Shown here: positions 35,948-59,317 of the stretch, piece by piece
Layout of the letters: the number at the start of each line of letters is the position of its first letter
How positions within the stretch are numbered: the first letter of the stretch is position 1
NCBI GenBank assembly: GCA_036023115.1
Contig: JAYKKT010000059.1
Span: 4,006,001-4,070,000, forward strand
DNA from: Brasenia schreberi
Taxonomy: Eukaryota > Streptophyta > Magnoliopsida > Nymphaeales > Cabombaceae
Direction: 5' to 3'
DNA length: 64,000 bases
Made by a program: the position numbers and the translations under genes
Notes under the pieces: model-generated
Told to the model about the DNA's origin: nothing
The model's database searches: none
The model's input: only the letters and a program-made list of their open reading frames with translations

Positions 35948-38900
35948 AACAACAACAACTAAGCCTTTTCTCATACTAGACGGGATCGGCTACATGGATT
36001 CTTTGTTTCCACATAACCCTATCATGTGCCATGTTAGCAGTTAACTCACAATAAGTTAGATCATTCTTTAATGTTTCTTTCCAACACTTTTGTGGTCGTC
36101 CTCTACCTCTTTTAATACTTTCCAAATTTAGTTTTTCATAGGTTCTTCTTTTAATCTTCTTTCTCTATATCCAAACCATCTTAAACTATATTCTCTCATT
36201 TTATCCTCTATTAGTGTCACTTTTAATTTGTTTCTAACAACCTCATTATGTACACCGTCTTTTCTTATATGATCACACATCTATCTCAACATCTTCATTT
36301 CTGTCATAGACATCTTTTGTACATGTTGATGATTAACTGCCCAACACTCAGAACCATAAAACATGGTAGGTCTAATTGCTGCTCTATAATATTTACATTT
36401 TAACTTTAATGGTATCTTCTTATCACAAAGAATACCCGATGTTCCTCTCTATTTTAACCAACCAACACTAATTCTATGCGTAACATCTCCATCAATTCTT
36501 CCATCACTCTGAAAATTGACCCTAGGTATTTAAAACATTCCTTTTGGGAGATGCAATGTGTGCCAATTTTAATTTCTATGTCCTCAAAAATAACCAAATG
36601 ATCAAACTTACATTCTATATATTTTGTATTTGTTCTACTAAGTCGGAGGCCTTTGCTTTCTAATGTTTCTCTCTATAGTTCCAATTTTCTATTAACTTTT
36701 TCCTTAGACTCGTCCACTAATACAATGTCATCTGCAAATAACATACACCAATGTACTTCATCTTAAATATGTTTTGTTAACTCGTCAATCACCATTATAA
36801 ATATGGACTTAAAGTTGATCCTTGATGTAACCCAATATTAAATTTAAAAAGTCTTTTATTCTTTCATGAGTCCTCACACATGTTTTTGCACTCTTATAAG
36901 ATTAATGTATGTCAATGGGATACCTCTTTTTTCTAAGGTTCTCCAAAGAACCTTCCTCGGTACCTTATCGTAAGTTTTTTCTACATCAATAAATATCATG
37001 TGAAGGCATTTCTTTTTTACTCTAAAATGTTCAATAAGACGTCTCAAAAGGTGAATCGCTTCAACAATATATCTCCCTGACATGAATCTAAATTGGTTCT
37101 CTATTATACTCGATACTTGTTTTATCCTACGTTCGATAATTCTTTTCTACAATTTCATAGTACGACTCATTAATTTCATAGCCCCATAATTCGCACAATT
37201 TTGAATGTCTTCCTTGTTCTTATATATGAGTATAGGTGTTCTTACTCTCCATTTCTCGGGCATCTTTTGGTTTCTCCATATTTCATTAAATAGCCTTTTG
37301 AGCCAAGTGATTCCTATTTCTCCTAAGATTTTCCAAACTTCTATAGTAATATTGTCTGGTCCTACCGATTTACTACTCTTTATATGTTTAAGAGCCTCTT
37401 TGACTTCATTCTTTTGAATACGTCGGTAGAAATTGTGGTTTATATAGTTTTCTGATTTGGCTAACTCTCCTAAGCTAATAGTAACACCTTTATTTTCATT
37501 AAAAAACTTATAAAAATAGTTTTTTCATCTATTTCTTATATCATTACTTGCCACTAAATTTTTTCATCCTCGTCCTTGATGCTTCTAATATAATTAAGAT
37601 CTTTAGTTTTTTTATCTCTAACCCTAGCTATCCTAAAAATATCTCTTTCACCCTCTTTTGAGTTGAGTTTTTTTTTATATAAATCCTCCCAAATTTTAGC
37701 TTTTGCTTCACTCACCGCCTTTTTTGCTTTCTTATAAGCCTCTAAAGTTTCACTCGTTTTCTTAGCATAATGTAATTTGTAACAAGCCCTCTTTGCCTTG
37801 ATTTTATTTTGCACTACTTCACTCCAGTACTAAGCTTCTTTTTGTACCGGTACACCTTCCTTAGATACACCTAACACATCTTTCGCCACTTTCCTAATAT
37901 GTATAGCCATATTATTCCACATATCACAGGGTGTACCAACATAATTCCAAACATCTCCTTGAAAGACTTTATGCTTAAATATATCTTCTTTCTCGCTTTT
38001 GAGGTTCCACCATTTAGTCCGAATAGCTCGATGCACTCTTTTGTTCTTTGTCCATTTTTTTATTTGTAAATCTATAACTAAAAGTTATGTTGGGTGGTTA
38101 ATCTTTTTCCTGGAATTATCTTTCAATCTTTATAACACGCTTTGTCTTTTTTCTACAAATAAAGTAATCAATTTGTGTTTATGATAATCCACTCTTATAA
38201 GTAATTAAATGTTCATCTTCGTTTTTTGAAGATTGTATTGGCTATAAAGAGGTCAAATGCCATAGCAAAATTTAAATTGTATTGGCTATAAAGAGGTCAA
38301 ATGCCATAGCAAAATTTAAAATCTCCATACCTTCCTCATTTATATCCTCAAAACCAAAGTTTTCATCAATACCTTGATATCCTCGTGCCTCTTTACCGAC
38401 ATGTCCATTTAAGTCTCCTCCTAAGCAATTCATCTCCCATCGTGGAATTCTTTGAATCACATTATCTAACTCTTGCCAAAAAATCATCTTTATACTATCT
38501 TCTAATCCTACTTGGGGTGCGTAAGCACAAACTATATTCAAAACTTATGTTTCTAACACTAATTTCAATGTCATGATTCGGTCATCATGTCGTTGTATAT
38601 ATATACTAAACTATCCTTCAAATCTTTATTTATAATAATACCAACTCCGTTTCGAGCCTTTTCCTCACATGAGTAACATAATTTAAAACTTTTATCCTCA
38701 ATATCCTTTGTTTTTTCTCCAACCCACTTTGTCTCTTGTAAACATAGAATATAAATCTTTTTCCAAATCATACTATCTTCTAATCCTACGAGCCTTTGTT
38801 TTTTCATTGTATTGTTCCACATATCACAAGGTGTACCAACATAATTCCAAGCATCTCCTTGAAGGACTTTTTGTTTAAATATATCTTCTTTCTTGCTTTT

Positions 38901-40062
38901 GAGGTTCTACCATTTAGTCTGAATAGCTCGATGCACTCTTTTCTTCTTTGTCCATTCTTTTATTTGTAAATCCATAACTAAAAGTTGACGTTGGGTGGTT
39001 AAGTTTTCTCCTACAATTACCTTGCAATCTTTACAACACACTCTATCTTTTTTTCTACAAATAAAGTAATCAATTTGTATTTGTGATAAGCAACTCTTAT
39101 AAGTAATTAAATGTTGATCTCATTTTTTGAAGATTGTATTGACTATAAAGAGATCAAATGTCATAGCAAAATTTAAAGTCTACTCCTCATTTATATCCCC
39201 AAAAGCAAAGTTTCCATGAATATCTTGATATCCTAATACCTCTTTACCAACATATCCTTTTAAGTCTACTCCTAAACAAATCATCTCCCTTTGTGGAATC
39301 TTTTGAATCACATTATCTAACTCTTCCCCAAAAAATCGTCTTTATACTATCTTCTAATCCTACTTGGGATGCTTAAGCACAAACTATATTCAAAACTTAT
39401 GTTCCTAACACTAATTTCAACGTCATGATTCGGTCACCATGTCATTGTATATATACTACACTATCCTTTAAATCTTTATTTATGATAATACTAACTCCGT
39501 TTCGAGCCTTTTTCGCACATGAGTAAAATAATTTAAAACTTTTATCCTTAATATCCTTTGCTTTTTCTCCAACCCACTTTGTCTCTTATAAACATAGAAT
39601 ATAAATCTTTCTCCGAATTATAGTATCTACCACCTCCATTAGCTTACCGGATAATGTTCCGATATTTCAAGAACCAATACGAATCTTATTATCTAGGACT
39701 AACTTACTTACCCCGCATCCGTCTATATTGAAAATGCGGAGACCCTCTCCGTAAATTATTCACTACATTCGGGCGACAATGTAGCGGGACTAATTTCTTT
39801 ACTCACACCCGTTCATGATATAAGAACCGTCTTTGCAATTGATTCACTATATTCGAGCGAAAATATAGTGATCCTTGCTTACATTTCGCTGCATTCTGGC
39901 TTTGCAACGCGTCGCTTGGTGATGATTTCCCAAAGCAATCCTCATAATTTGTGTAATCTATAATATAAAAATCCGATAAAGTTTTACGCTGATCCTCCTG
40001 CTTTATCTGGACTTGACCGACAAAACAAAGATGATCCCTTATATGGGCGGAGTTATTCGATA
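35948..40062 (-). mobile_element. RTE-clade LINE, nearly full length with internal duplication
   Basis: On the minus strand, from 40062: a 5' head (GGAGGATCAGCGTAAAACTT), start of the apurinic endonuclease (RIGS-stop-NIGTLSGKLMEVVD; the usual Trp is a stop), QETKWVGEK, NGVGIIINKDLKDS, NIVCAYAPQVG, LGGDLNGHVG, then RT pieces ([15 protein letters not shown], an intact FADD box, RWMGG-type C-terminus), and the tail GTAGCCGATCCCGTCTAG...GGCTTAGTTGTTGTTG. The flanks AT[T/A]TGAGAACCC (ending 35947 and 40071) are target-site duplications. The endonuclease and connector are present twice: 37914-38815 matches 38815-39640. Numerous stops make it inactive. RTE elements copy themselves by target-primed reverse transcription. 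Confidence 0.9.
38232..38319. repeat. 44-bp tandem duplication inside the LINE
   Basis: Two identical 44-bp units starting ATTGTATTGGCTATAAAGAG at 38232 and 38276. Confidence 0.95.
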
Positions 40063-40071
40063 TGAGAACCC

Positions 40072-40782
40072 GATCCAAATAATTCGGTCGGATCGGTCCG
40101 TCTGTGGGTCTGGTACCGAAAGGTCCATACTTTTACATCGATCGGCCGACGTCTCTCGCCCGCCCACACCGGCCCCCGTCTCTCTCGTTATTTTCCTACT
40201 CGAGAAGAAGAAAGTGCTCGACTCGATCCAGTCCGTCTCTCTGTTCCGCGAATTTCATCCCCTTATTCCAAGTTTTGTGCGCCGTTGAGCTTTACAAAGG
40301 TTTAACCCACGAGATTTCGCGTTTCGGTGTTTGTTTGGATTTGCCCTTGTATGAGAAATTTCACAGAACCTCGATTTCTCGCGCTTCGTATATTCGATTC
40401 GCATTCGGTGGAATCCGGAGAATGATTGAATAAAGAGGAAAGTTTTCTGATCGGTTATCTCTTAAGGTTTGTCCACATTTCTTTTCCTTTTTTACCTTTT
40501 TCTCCCCTCTGTTTCACCAACTTCCGCGTGGATTTTGTCTACCAATTTCGATATCGTTTTTACTGGACGAATTTAAGGATTACCTTTTCATGATTTGGAT
40601 TGCGTGTTGTTTTTCTATTTCGTTTGCTAGAAACTGCAGTGTGCTGTTATTATTTTGTCATACTCTTTCATCGTTTAAATTTTGGATTTGTTCACACTTG
40701 GTTTGAGGGAATTAGGTTGTCGTTGGATCTATGCTTGACACTAACTGGATTATGAGCTACAGTGTGGCTGAGCGTGTTGAAG
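40072..40782 (+). promoter_or_regulatory. Promoter and 5' leader region of ESD4 gene
   Basis: GC-richer than its surroundings, with pyrimidine-rich blocks (CCGTCTCTCTCG at about 40178, CAGTCCGTCTCTCTG near 40230), fitting a plant 5' leader. A GT donor at 40467 (CTTAAG/GTTTGT) and acceptor at 40761-40762 suggest a leader intron. The region is bounded on the left by the 5' end of the LINE inserted at 40063. Confidence 0.5.
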
Positions 40783-43700
40783 ATGGGGGCATTAACACTA
40801 ACAGATAGTAGGAAGAGGTTTCATCAGGCTTCCTTAGTCTCTTACGTTGGAAATGGTGAGAATGGGTTTGCCGGACATGGTTTTGATTTAGTAAAGTTGG
40901 AGGATTTAATGCCTGCGAAGAAGCAAAAGGTTACGCCATCACGCGTTGTATCAGAGCCCGTTTTGTCCTTTCAATCTCCACAACGTTCTATTGCAACCAA
41001 TACAATTACATCAAGAAAATCCTGCTTGCCGCCCCCTGCTCCGCTGCCGCGAGAGGTTCATGGTCCCCAAAGATCACTGAAATATATGTCATCTACGAGT
41101 TCGTCTTTGAAGCAGTGGGGAGGGGCAAGTGCAGTAGGAAAAGGAATGGTAAAACAAACAGTGGGGAGGGGCATGAATGGTAAAGAGAATTATATGGCCA
41201 ATGAGAGTCGGTTAGTGGAAGCTAGAAGACAGGCCCTCCAGTTCGTATCTGGAACAAGAAGAGATAAAACAGTGATTCGTGATTTTTCTCAATGCTCAAA
41301 AGGCGTCCTTGCCAAATCAGATAAGGCGGTGTCCTCTTCTAAATTCTTAACTGCTGAAGATAGGCTTGCTGAATGTTTGGATGTAGACAATTATAGAAGA
41401 ATGGTGGATGATTTTTTGAGTGACTCAACTCATAAGGAGTCCTTCAATGCCCCAGCTTGTGTGCCTCAGGAGTCCCTTGATGTTGCAATTGTGAACCTGG
41501 TTGACGGTTGTCAACCTTCTACTCCAGTAACGCCTGGCTCGATATCATTGCATAATAAAGATGATGCAACTGGAAACATGGGGAAACCTGTGATAAGCAG
41601 TGTTGTTGAGCTTGAACAGAAGAAACCTGCTTACAGGGTGTTGCAAGAGTCCATAGATGAAAAGCTGGTTCCAGGGTTGCGCAATATTAACTTCCAAATC
41701 AAACTAGAGGAGGCAAAGTATGCAGCTATTAACCAGATAAGGAAACTAACCAAACCTGTTGAGGAGGTAAAGGTTTCTCGTTGTCTTTACAGTTGAGTGC
41801 CGTTACTCATTATATGCATGACCTTTTGCTTTCCATACTATTTCTGGATGTTTCTTCATGTATTTTGCAACGCTTCTGTTGTACTTGAACATGCATTTCC
41901 TGTATTGGTAGACTTTTTGTGTAAACAGAAGCACAAAAGGCTTCTTTTTAGCCTCTGGCATTTTTAAACACAGATTGAGACATATCAGGTAAAAGTATGG
42001 ACATGTGAACTCCAATCATCTGTTGGCATTCAAAATAATAAAACCGACTCTCAGCTCTCGTCAGCTGATTCTTGTGCTCTACTGTTTTGATGAAATGTCT
42101 AACAATACTCCTACTGTCTTGATGAAATGTCTAACAAACCCTTCGCCTGCATTTTCTCATTAGAAAGCCAATATGATGTTTGCCAACCATCCTGAATGTT
42201 GTTCTTATAAGAAAAGCTGAAGGTAGAAACATGTTACGAGTGAGAGGATAACGACCAAGATGATGGCTACCACTGTGACAAGAAGATGCAGAATGTGACA
42301 TTTTCCCACCAAAGTGTCCCCAGTTCACCAAAAGTCTGCAGCTAATGCATCATGATGATATTTTTTAGATGCAATAAATTATTACTTTGTCTTAATCTGT
42401 AATTTTTTTCATGCTTAAAAGTTTTTCCTAGATGTATTTTGTAGTCTCATTTTTTTTTACTTGTTTTGTTTCTAAACCAGTCACCAATTATCATAACTTT
42501 TGCATTATTAACTTGGCAAAAATAGTACTTTTTTTACTTATATTACCCTGTTAATTAATGTTTTTCCATGAAATTAGCTTCTCATATTCTTCCTTTCTTG
42601 TAAGTTCTTTTATGCTTATCAAGTTCCAATAATGTTTTTCAGGATCAGTTTCACAAACCTTTTGCTTTTCTTACTGCCGAGGAAGAAGAGGAGGTTTCCA
42701 TTGCTTTGAATGGTCCTAACAGGTATGCACATTTGTCATGATATTTTAGCATGTAAAACAGCAGCTACAGTTGAACTTCAGGATTTGGTATAATTTAAAC
42801 AGTCATTGGGGGTTGGGGTGCTTATATTGTGCAGGCGGGAATGCTTGGTCATGCATGAGAATTCCAATATTGAGATTACTAGAAATGTCTTGCGTTGTTT
42901 GCTACCCGGTGCATGGTTGAATGATGAGGTTAGTTTGCTTTTATGTTTCCTGAAAACTAAAACTTACTTTCTCACTATGAGCAGCATTTTGGTATTTTGA
43001 ATGGACCAAACTCATCTGATCCTTATTCTATTTTATGATAGGTCATAAATTTGTACCTTGAACTATTGAAAGAAAGGGAGGCGAGAAATCCAAAGCAGTT
43101 CTTGCGATGCCACTTTTTCAATACCTTCTTCTATAAAAAGGTTTGCTGATATAAACTGATTTATTTTCTTGTCTTAATGCACAAAAATCATTGTGACAGA
43201 AGTTTCTTTAATCTTTATAATGTTTATCTATTGTTTGTTAATTGTTTCCAATTATCAGGAAATGCCTAAGACATTTGTACTTAATCTGCCTTCATCTAAT
43301 GTTTCGTCCATGTTGCAAACACATATCCTCACACTCATTTAATTTCAAAAGAGCACATCTAACAGATCAGAACCTCTCTTCCTACATAGTCATTCATAGT
43401 TTGTGTTCTTTCAGACAACGCTTTAGTCATGGTAGCATTTGTTTTATGAGCTTTGACATTTATTACCTGGCATGCAAAACGTGTCATGATTAGCAATGGA
43501 ACATATCCGGCTTAAATTTGTGAAGCACTGTAAGTTCAATGTCTCTTTGTATTTGCAGGAACGGTATCGGTGTGCTCTTCATTATTACTACTACAACTAC
43601 AACTACAACTAAGCCTTTTCCCATACTAGATGGGGTCAGCTACATGGATTCTTTGTTTTTTTTTTGTAGAATCCATGTTAAGTCCGACAAAGTTTTACGC

Positions 43701-46700
43701 TGGCTGTCGGAAGCCTAACACAACCCTCCTCCTTTTTCCCATACTAGATGGGCTCTTCATTATTAATTTATCGATAATGATACGAGACAGTAAAATTGTC
43801 CAAAGGTTGTGAATCTTGTGGTATTCTTGTAATAGACTGATTCACCTCCTTGCAGTGATTTGCACATCTTTCTGTGGATCAAGTCTTGTGTCTTTATCTT
43901 TTCTACTCCTTTGTCCTTCCTGCTAATCCTTGTTCCTCCGTTCATTTTATTTTTGCTTTCTTCGTGTCTACAGCTATCATCTTTGTCTTGATTTCCCTTT
44001 CTTGACCTCTATGCACCACTTTACCGTACATGTACAGGAAGACTTGGCGACATATGCACACAAAATAGAAAGTGAAAGACGAGAAATTATAGAGAAAAAT
44101 ATATTTATTATGGGTGCTGGTGATGGTTAGGGATACATTTGAAAATTCATGGGTGTCGACAAGGCAACATATATGTATAAGCATACAGACACGCACACAC
44201 ACATTGTATTATATTACATAAAAAAGAAATGCTAAGGTTTCATAAGTTGTTCACTGATCCTCGGTCAATATTCTGTGAAGTGTCCTTTTAGGTTAGATTT
44301 TTAGTTTAAAAACATGTTGAATAGCTAGGAGCCTAGGACCAAGTCAGACACATGGGAACTATCAGTGTTAGATGTTGACGTGTCCAACATGGGTGCATCA
44401 CCTTATTATGAAGTATATGTAACATAGCAAACAAGCATGGAGACTTGTTGTGCCCATCTCGAGTGTGGCAAATTATTTTGTCTCCCTGGCATGGAGGCAT
44501 AAGGCTGGTATAGGCCAAACAAACTGAACTGCTCGGCTCACTAAATGATATATAGGCTTGAATTTGGATTGTTTTCCCACTCTAACCAGCTCATGTTCGT
44601 AGAGTACGAACAAAGGTCGTTCAAATTTGTTCATGAGCAATTGGTTCATCATTGATAACAAGCGGTAACAAGTAAAATTTGTGGGTTCAAATGTCAGACA
44701 CTCTCTTTCTCCCCTTCTCTATCTGCAGGAAATATTGATGACATCCCATATTTAAACCCCTGTACTTAAATCACAGAGAAGTCAAAAGGAACCATGAATG
44801 GACTATGGACTAAAGAAAAGAAAAAGTGTCAGGTAAAACCTGCTGATTTCACAAATACAGAAGAAATTGAGCCATTGAGGAGAAGAAGAATAATGGAAGA
44901 AAAAGATTGGAAAAAGAACAATGGGGAAAAAATGGGGAGAAGATGATAAACAAAAAGTGAAAGAAGAAAATTATAAAGAAGAAAGTATAGAGAATCTTAC
45001 CTGCAGGTGGCTGGTGATTGAAGTGGAAGGGGGCACCTCTTTTAGTCATCCCCTTTTTCAACAACTTTGTGAAACCCTAAATTTATTTAGAGGTTGATTC
45101 TGAAGGGCATGACGATGAAAAAATGAAGTACTTACCTTTCATACTACGCTTTCCTAAAATGTGTTTTGGAACCATCTGTTTTTGTTACTTACACATCCCA
45201 AACATGGTTGATGAGTTGAGCCGAACACACACTACTCATGTTCATCGCATGATCCTTAATGAGCTGGCTTGTTTTTGGCTTGTATTGTCAAACTGAACAT
45301 GAATGAGCTAGTAGCAAGCCTGACCAAGTCAAACCATGAGCAACTCAGTTTCCTTGTGAGCCCTGTGGAGACATGCCAGAACTAGTTGCGGTTAAAGTCC
45401 TTGTATCATTTGCTTTTCAAAGTTCCAGCTATGACAAAGTTCATTAGGTTCACACAGTGTAGGATTTAAGAGTCTCAGTAGGGCAGTCTTTTTTTTGGCA
45501 TACAAAATGTTGAAAACTTCTTTGCAAGGAATATTGTTTCCATGATTCCTGAAAACCCCTTTGGGATCCTTTGGGATTAAAAAGTTCTGGTGGGCCCACA
45601 AAACCTAGAATAATTAACTGAAGTGTTTTTCCTTTATGGAAGATTAAGTTCAGTGATATGATTACACATTATGTATATGAATTGGTAGCGCATGTATAAT
45701 GCCCACTCGTTCCAAGTTTTCTTATTTATCAAGTTGAGTCAGTGTTCTAACATATGATGCTATATGCAGCAATAAGTATCATATCAATGAAGGAAATTGC
45801 ACAATACAACAGGTTATCGTAAAACACCCCTGTATCATATTCTTCGGTGCAGTAGATACAAGTGTGTATCTATATCATGTGTATCATATAATATACAAAA
45901 TCCCATGAACCCAAGTCCCCAATAAATTCAGCCCTTTTAGTTTAGTGATAATCGTTAGTTCATCTTATGTTTTTTTTTGTGAGATTTCCAATTTTTGGTG
46001 AAAATCCTAAGTTGTTTCCTGTAATGACTCTTCAAAGTCACCATGTGCACTTAAGTACCCATCCATTCCGTAGTTCTACTTGGTAATTTGAAGAGCCATT
46101 CCAGGCAAACAACTTGGAATTTAATCCAGAAATTGGCTTAGAATCTTTGTAATTTTCAGGATTTTTCACAATCTTTTAGCTTAAAAAAGTATGAAACTGG
46201 TGATACCCATCCACATGTGTAGCCTTTATCGAATTGCTCTATGAAAACAATGCAAACTCGGTATTGATGTCTCCAACAATGAGTTGAATTGGAGACCAAG
46301 AAAAAATCACAAAAGAATAGAAAAAAGATACTGTTCAAGTATAAAACAGGATGGAACTTTTGAGTTTTTGGCTTTGGTAAACGTCCATATTTTGGTGAAG
46401 GATCTTCTTTGATTATCTAAGAATTTGTGTTCCACGAGTGGTTCCTTCATGTCAAATGTGCATTACTAAAGGTGTTTTCTTTGTGTAAAGGAAAACTAAG
46501 TCTGCAAGTATTGAGTTCCTGACAAATTCTGTCTCTATATTGGAATATGTGATACTCACTATCAAGTAAACTGACCAGTTTAGGAGATAATTTATGCGGC
46601 TTGGTCTAGATTTGGTTAGTAGTTACATTGACCACTTGCCTACTGCCTTCACTATGCAGCTGATTGGTGGTAGAAATGGTTATGATTACAAAGCAGTCAG

Positions 46701-48222
46701 AAGATGGACCACCCAGAAGAAGATAGGGTACGGCCTTATTGAGTGTGACAAAGTAAAGTTATTTTTCCCTTTCTAATGAAGTTATCTTTTCTTTTTGGAT
46801 ACGAAAGTTATCTTTGTTTTAACGTGCGGTTCCTTTAATTTTCTTTGGTGTTTTAATTATAGTTTCTATTTTGACTTTATGCAGATATTTGTTCCCATAC
46901 ACAAGCAGATACATTGGTGCCTTGCAGTTATAAATGTAAGGGACACGAAATTTCAGTATCTCGATTCACTTGGAGGCATGGATTTCCAAGCTCTAGAAAT
47001 ACTGGTATGTGCAATTCATCTTTTCAATTCTTGTGCCCTGTTTGTTTGTGTGTTTGGTGCTCGGTTTCTACGGGAAAAAAAGGTGGTAGCGGAGGGGATA
47101 ATGTTGTTCAGAATACTCAGTTTAATTACTTGACCTGAAATGAATCTTGACTTTGACCATGAGGCCATTTGATCCTGATCTACAGCAGTATGATTATAGC
47201 TAGTCATGCTTTGTGCTCACATGACTGTCGGTGTGCAGTTTTTGCATCGCCAGATTGTTAAGATGGCTGTGCAATCCCGCCTGTCCATCTCCACTGCCAT
47301 CTAAATGATCTGCATCACAGTTAGCATGCTTCTACCATAATCACCAGGTTTAACACTGCCCATCATCTCTGCGTGGTCATCTGCATGTTTCTGAATATAT
47401 GTTTCTGGGCACGTGTTTGTACTAAGGAACTCCAATGAAAGATATATTTTGCGCATGACACATCACTAAAAGATCTAAAGATCTTTATTGTGCAAGCACG
47501 GTGTACCACACACAAAAAACAATTATACACAGTACTTGACTGGGTTGGTCTTAAAACAGCAGCTGATGATGCCGCTCTGCTCTTATGCCAAGTTATCCTT
47601 TCCAATCGCTTTTCTTTTCGTATGTCAGGCCAGATACCTTACAGATGAACTGAAGGATAAGAGTGATAAAGTCGTGGATTTCACTTCCTGGGAACAAGAA
47701 TTTGTGGCTGACTTGCCTGAGCAGCAGAATGGGTATGATTTGTGTGACTTTTTTCGGATTTAATTCTAGGTGTTTCATTTCCAATCCAATTGTTTTTCTG
47801 GCAACTGCTGCATGCTTCCTGGTCTCCATTTTGCACATTTTAGCCATATTATTGCGCCACTTATGCTCTTAAAGTGGAAAACTATGCGTAATCAGTTTAA
47901 GTGGGACTTGAGAGCAAATGACCTCTTCTTGGTTCTTGTTTCTCTGGGAAGAGATGTTTGTCCTCGTGTGCATTACTGGTGACTTTTTCTAAGAAAGTTT
48001 CATTAACAGATATGACTGTGGCATGTTCATGATCAAATATGCCGATTTTTACAGCCGAGGCATGAATCTCTCTTTCGCCCAGGTAATACTTGAAATTACA
48101 TCAATCTCTCCCTTCCTACCTCTACAACGTTTTGTAACATTACGTAACTTTCTAAACAGGAGCACATGCCATATTTTAGGAAGAGAACAGCAAAGGAGAT
48201 CCTTCATTTGAGAGCTGACTGA
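40783..48222 (+). CDS. ESD4: ESD4/ULP1-type SUMO protease
   Basis: Nine coding exons (40783-41766, 42643-42722, 42835-42928, 43042-43140, 46660-46752, 46885-47004, 47629-47732, 48010-48082, 48160-48222) join in frame to 569 residues. The enzyme matures SUMO precursors and removes SUMO from conjugates; Arabidopsis ESD4 acts at the nuclear envelope and represses flowering. The N-terminal 330 residues are low complexity with basic stretches (MPAKKQKVTPS). The C48 peptidase domain spans about 350-569: LPGAWLNDEVINLYLELL, FNTFFYKK, RRWT, VPIHKQIHWCLAVI (His460), YLDSLGG (Asp477), QQNGYDCGMFMIKY (Gln about 522, Cys528). All catalytic residues are present. The ATG at 40783 gives MGALTLTDSRKRF. A 5' UTR intron is likely (40467-40762). 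Intron 4 (3.5 kb) carries a short RTE derivative. Confidence 0.95.
43588..43751 (-). mobile_element. Short RTE head-to-tail derivative in ESD4 intron 4
   Basis: On the minus strand: AAAAGGAGGAGGGTTGTGTT, GACAGCCAGCGTAAAACTTT-GTCGGAC (LINE 5' head), then an A-run and GAATCCATGTAGCTGACCCC-ATCTAGTATGGG...GGCTTAGTTGTAGTTG (LINE 3' tail). Perfect 14-bp duplications GCTCTTCATTATTA lie at 43574-43587 and 43752-43765. Length is 164 bp; there is no coding capacity. Confidence 0.85.
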
Positions 48223-49604
48223 TGTGATGTGACTTGCTCAGTTAGCCTATTCGTTCGGTCATATGGAAGACGAGTATGGGGATTACTATCGCGATCTATC
48301 TGTAGGGCTATTAAAAGTCAGTCCGATGTGTAGCATGAGTCTTCAGATTGCTCAGGTTGCTTCCTGCATGTCAAGTGCACCATCGTCCAACCATCGCTCA
48401 AGCATGGTATGCTGCTGTTTCCCACCGAAACTTTATTGGTGAACTTGAGACTTGCATTCCCATCTGATATGTGGGGTAAGTCAGTTTTCTGGAGAAAATT
48501 TTGGCTTCAGCAAAAGACCCATGATTTGTACTTGATCTTGTCAACATCGCTATTCTTGTTTCTGCCTTTGAGCATGAACTCGAGCGCTTTAGGGGAGAAC
48601 ACCACGAGAGAGATTCTTCTTTATTCGATACATGTCAATAGGTTTTCTTGGTCATCTTGTACTTCAAGTTTAGAATGTTGGTAGCGAAGAATATTTGTTA
48701 CGTCTTATGTAGTGAACCTTATGTGCTTTGGTTCGAAATTCTAATAGAAAGGATTTGCTTCTTTTTTGTCGAAACAGATACATGTTAGAGAATCCCGGAA
48801 CTCTTGTTACAGGCCTAGTTTCGTTTTGTGCTTTTGGTTTGATAAAAGTTGATCGTGAGGGTGCTTAATGAAGAATCAAGAAGTTTTAAATATGAATGAT
48901 CACGCCTCTGGTTTAACATGTTCTACCAAAAGCGAACCACATAAAGCCTTCCGCACCAAATGCATTGTGCTTGATGTTAGTTAGCATTTTAACCCTAAGA
49001 AAGCTAGAGGACTCAGAGGGTTCCCTCTCCCATTTGACATGTTCTATGATGTGACATTATAGGTAACGGGTGGACGTTGCGTGGTTCAAGAGAATCACAA
49101 CTAGGTTTAGTATTAATTAAATAAGGGGAAAAGAAAAAATAATAGGAACGCACACCAATCAATTGTAAGGTTAGCATGAGTATGTTTAAAGTTTCAGGTC
49201 ACTCTACTGGCATTACAACAATAACTAAGCCTTTTCTCATATTAGATGGGGTGGGTTATATGAATTCTTTGTTTCCACATAGCTCTCTAGAGTAAACAAG
49301 TCCGACAAAGTTTTACGCTGGCTGTTAAAAGCCACACCGAACCCTCCTTTATCCAAGCTTGGGACCAGCCATGCAAGGTTGATCCGGAGTTTCTGCTGCC
49401 ACTACTGTATGCATAATTTTATACCATGAACATGTAACTCAATATGTCAATGCTTGAAAGACCATCGAAGATGGAATTCATGCATACGCCTCATCAAGCA
49501 ACAAGAACAAATTAACGTTTAAACACAAAAGGGAACAAGGGGGGTAACTCGACAAAGACAACCTATCATCTTGCCCATGATTCAAAAAGTGAAGCCTGCA
49601 TAAA
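48223..49604. other. Between converging ESD4 and kinesin-13A 3' ends
   Basis: The left part (to about 48750) is probably ESD4 3' UTR. The right part (about 49380-49604) is probably kinesin 3' UTR. A short RTE derivative lies between. No other gene is seen. Confidence 0.5.
49209..49385 (-). mobile_element. Short RTE head-to-tail derivative
   Basis: Minus strand: CTGGTCCCAAGCTTGGATAA-AGGAGGGTTCGG, ACAGCCAGCGTAAAACTTTG-TCGGACTTG (head), GAGAGCTATGTGGAAACAAA-GAATTCATATAACCC...AAAAGGCTTAGTTATTG (tail). It preserves the longest 5' head of the three copies. Flanking duplications are not clear. Confidence 0.75.

Positions 49605-59317
<9,713 letters not shown>

Noticed and set aside
38232..38319. Possible CRISPR-like direct repeats
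   Set aside because: Just two abutting 44-bp units without spacers, inside a plant LINE.
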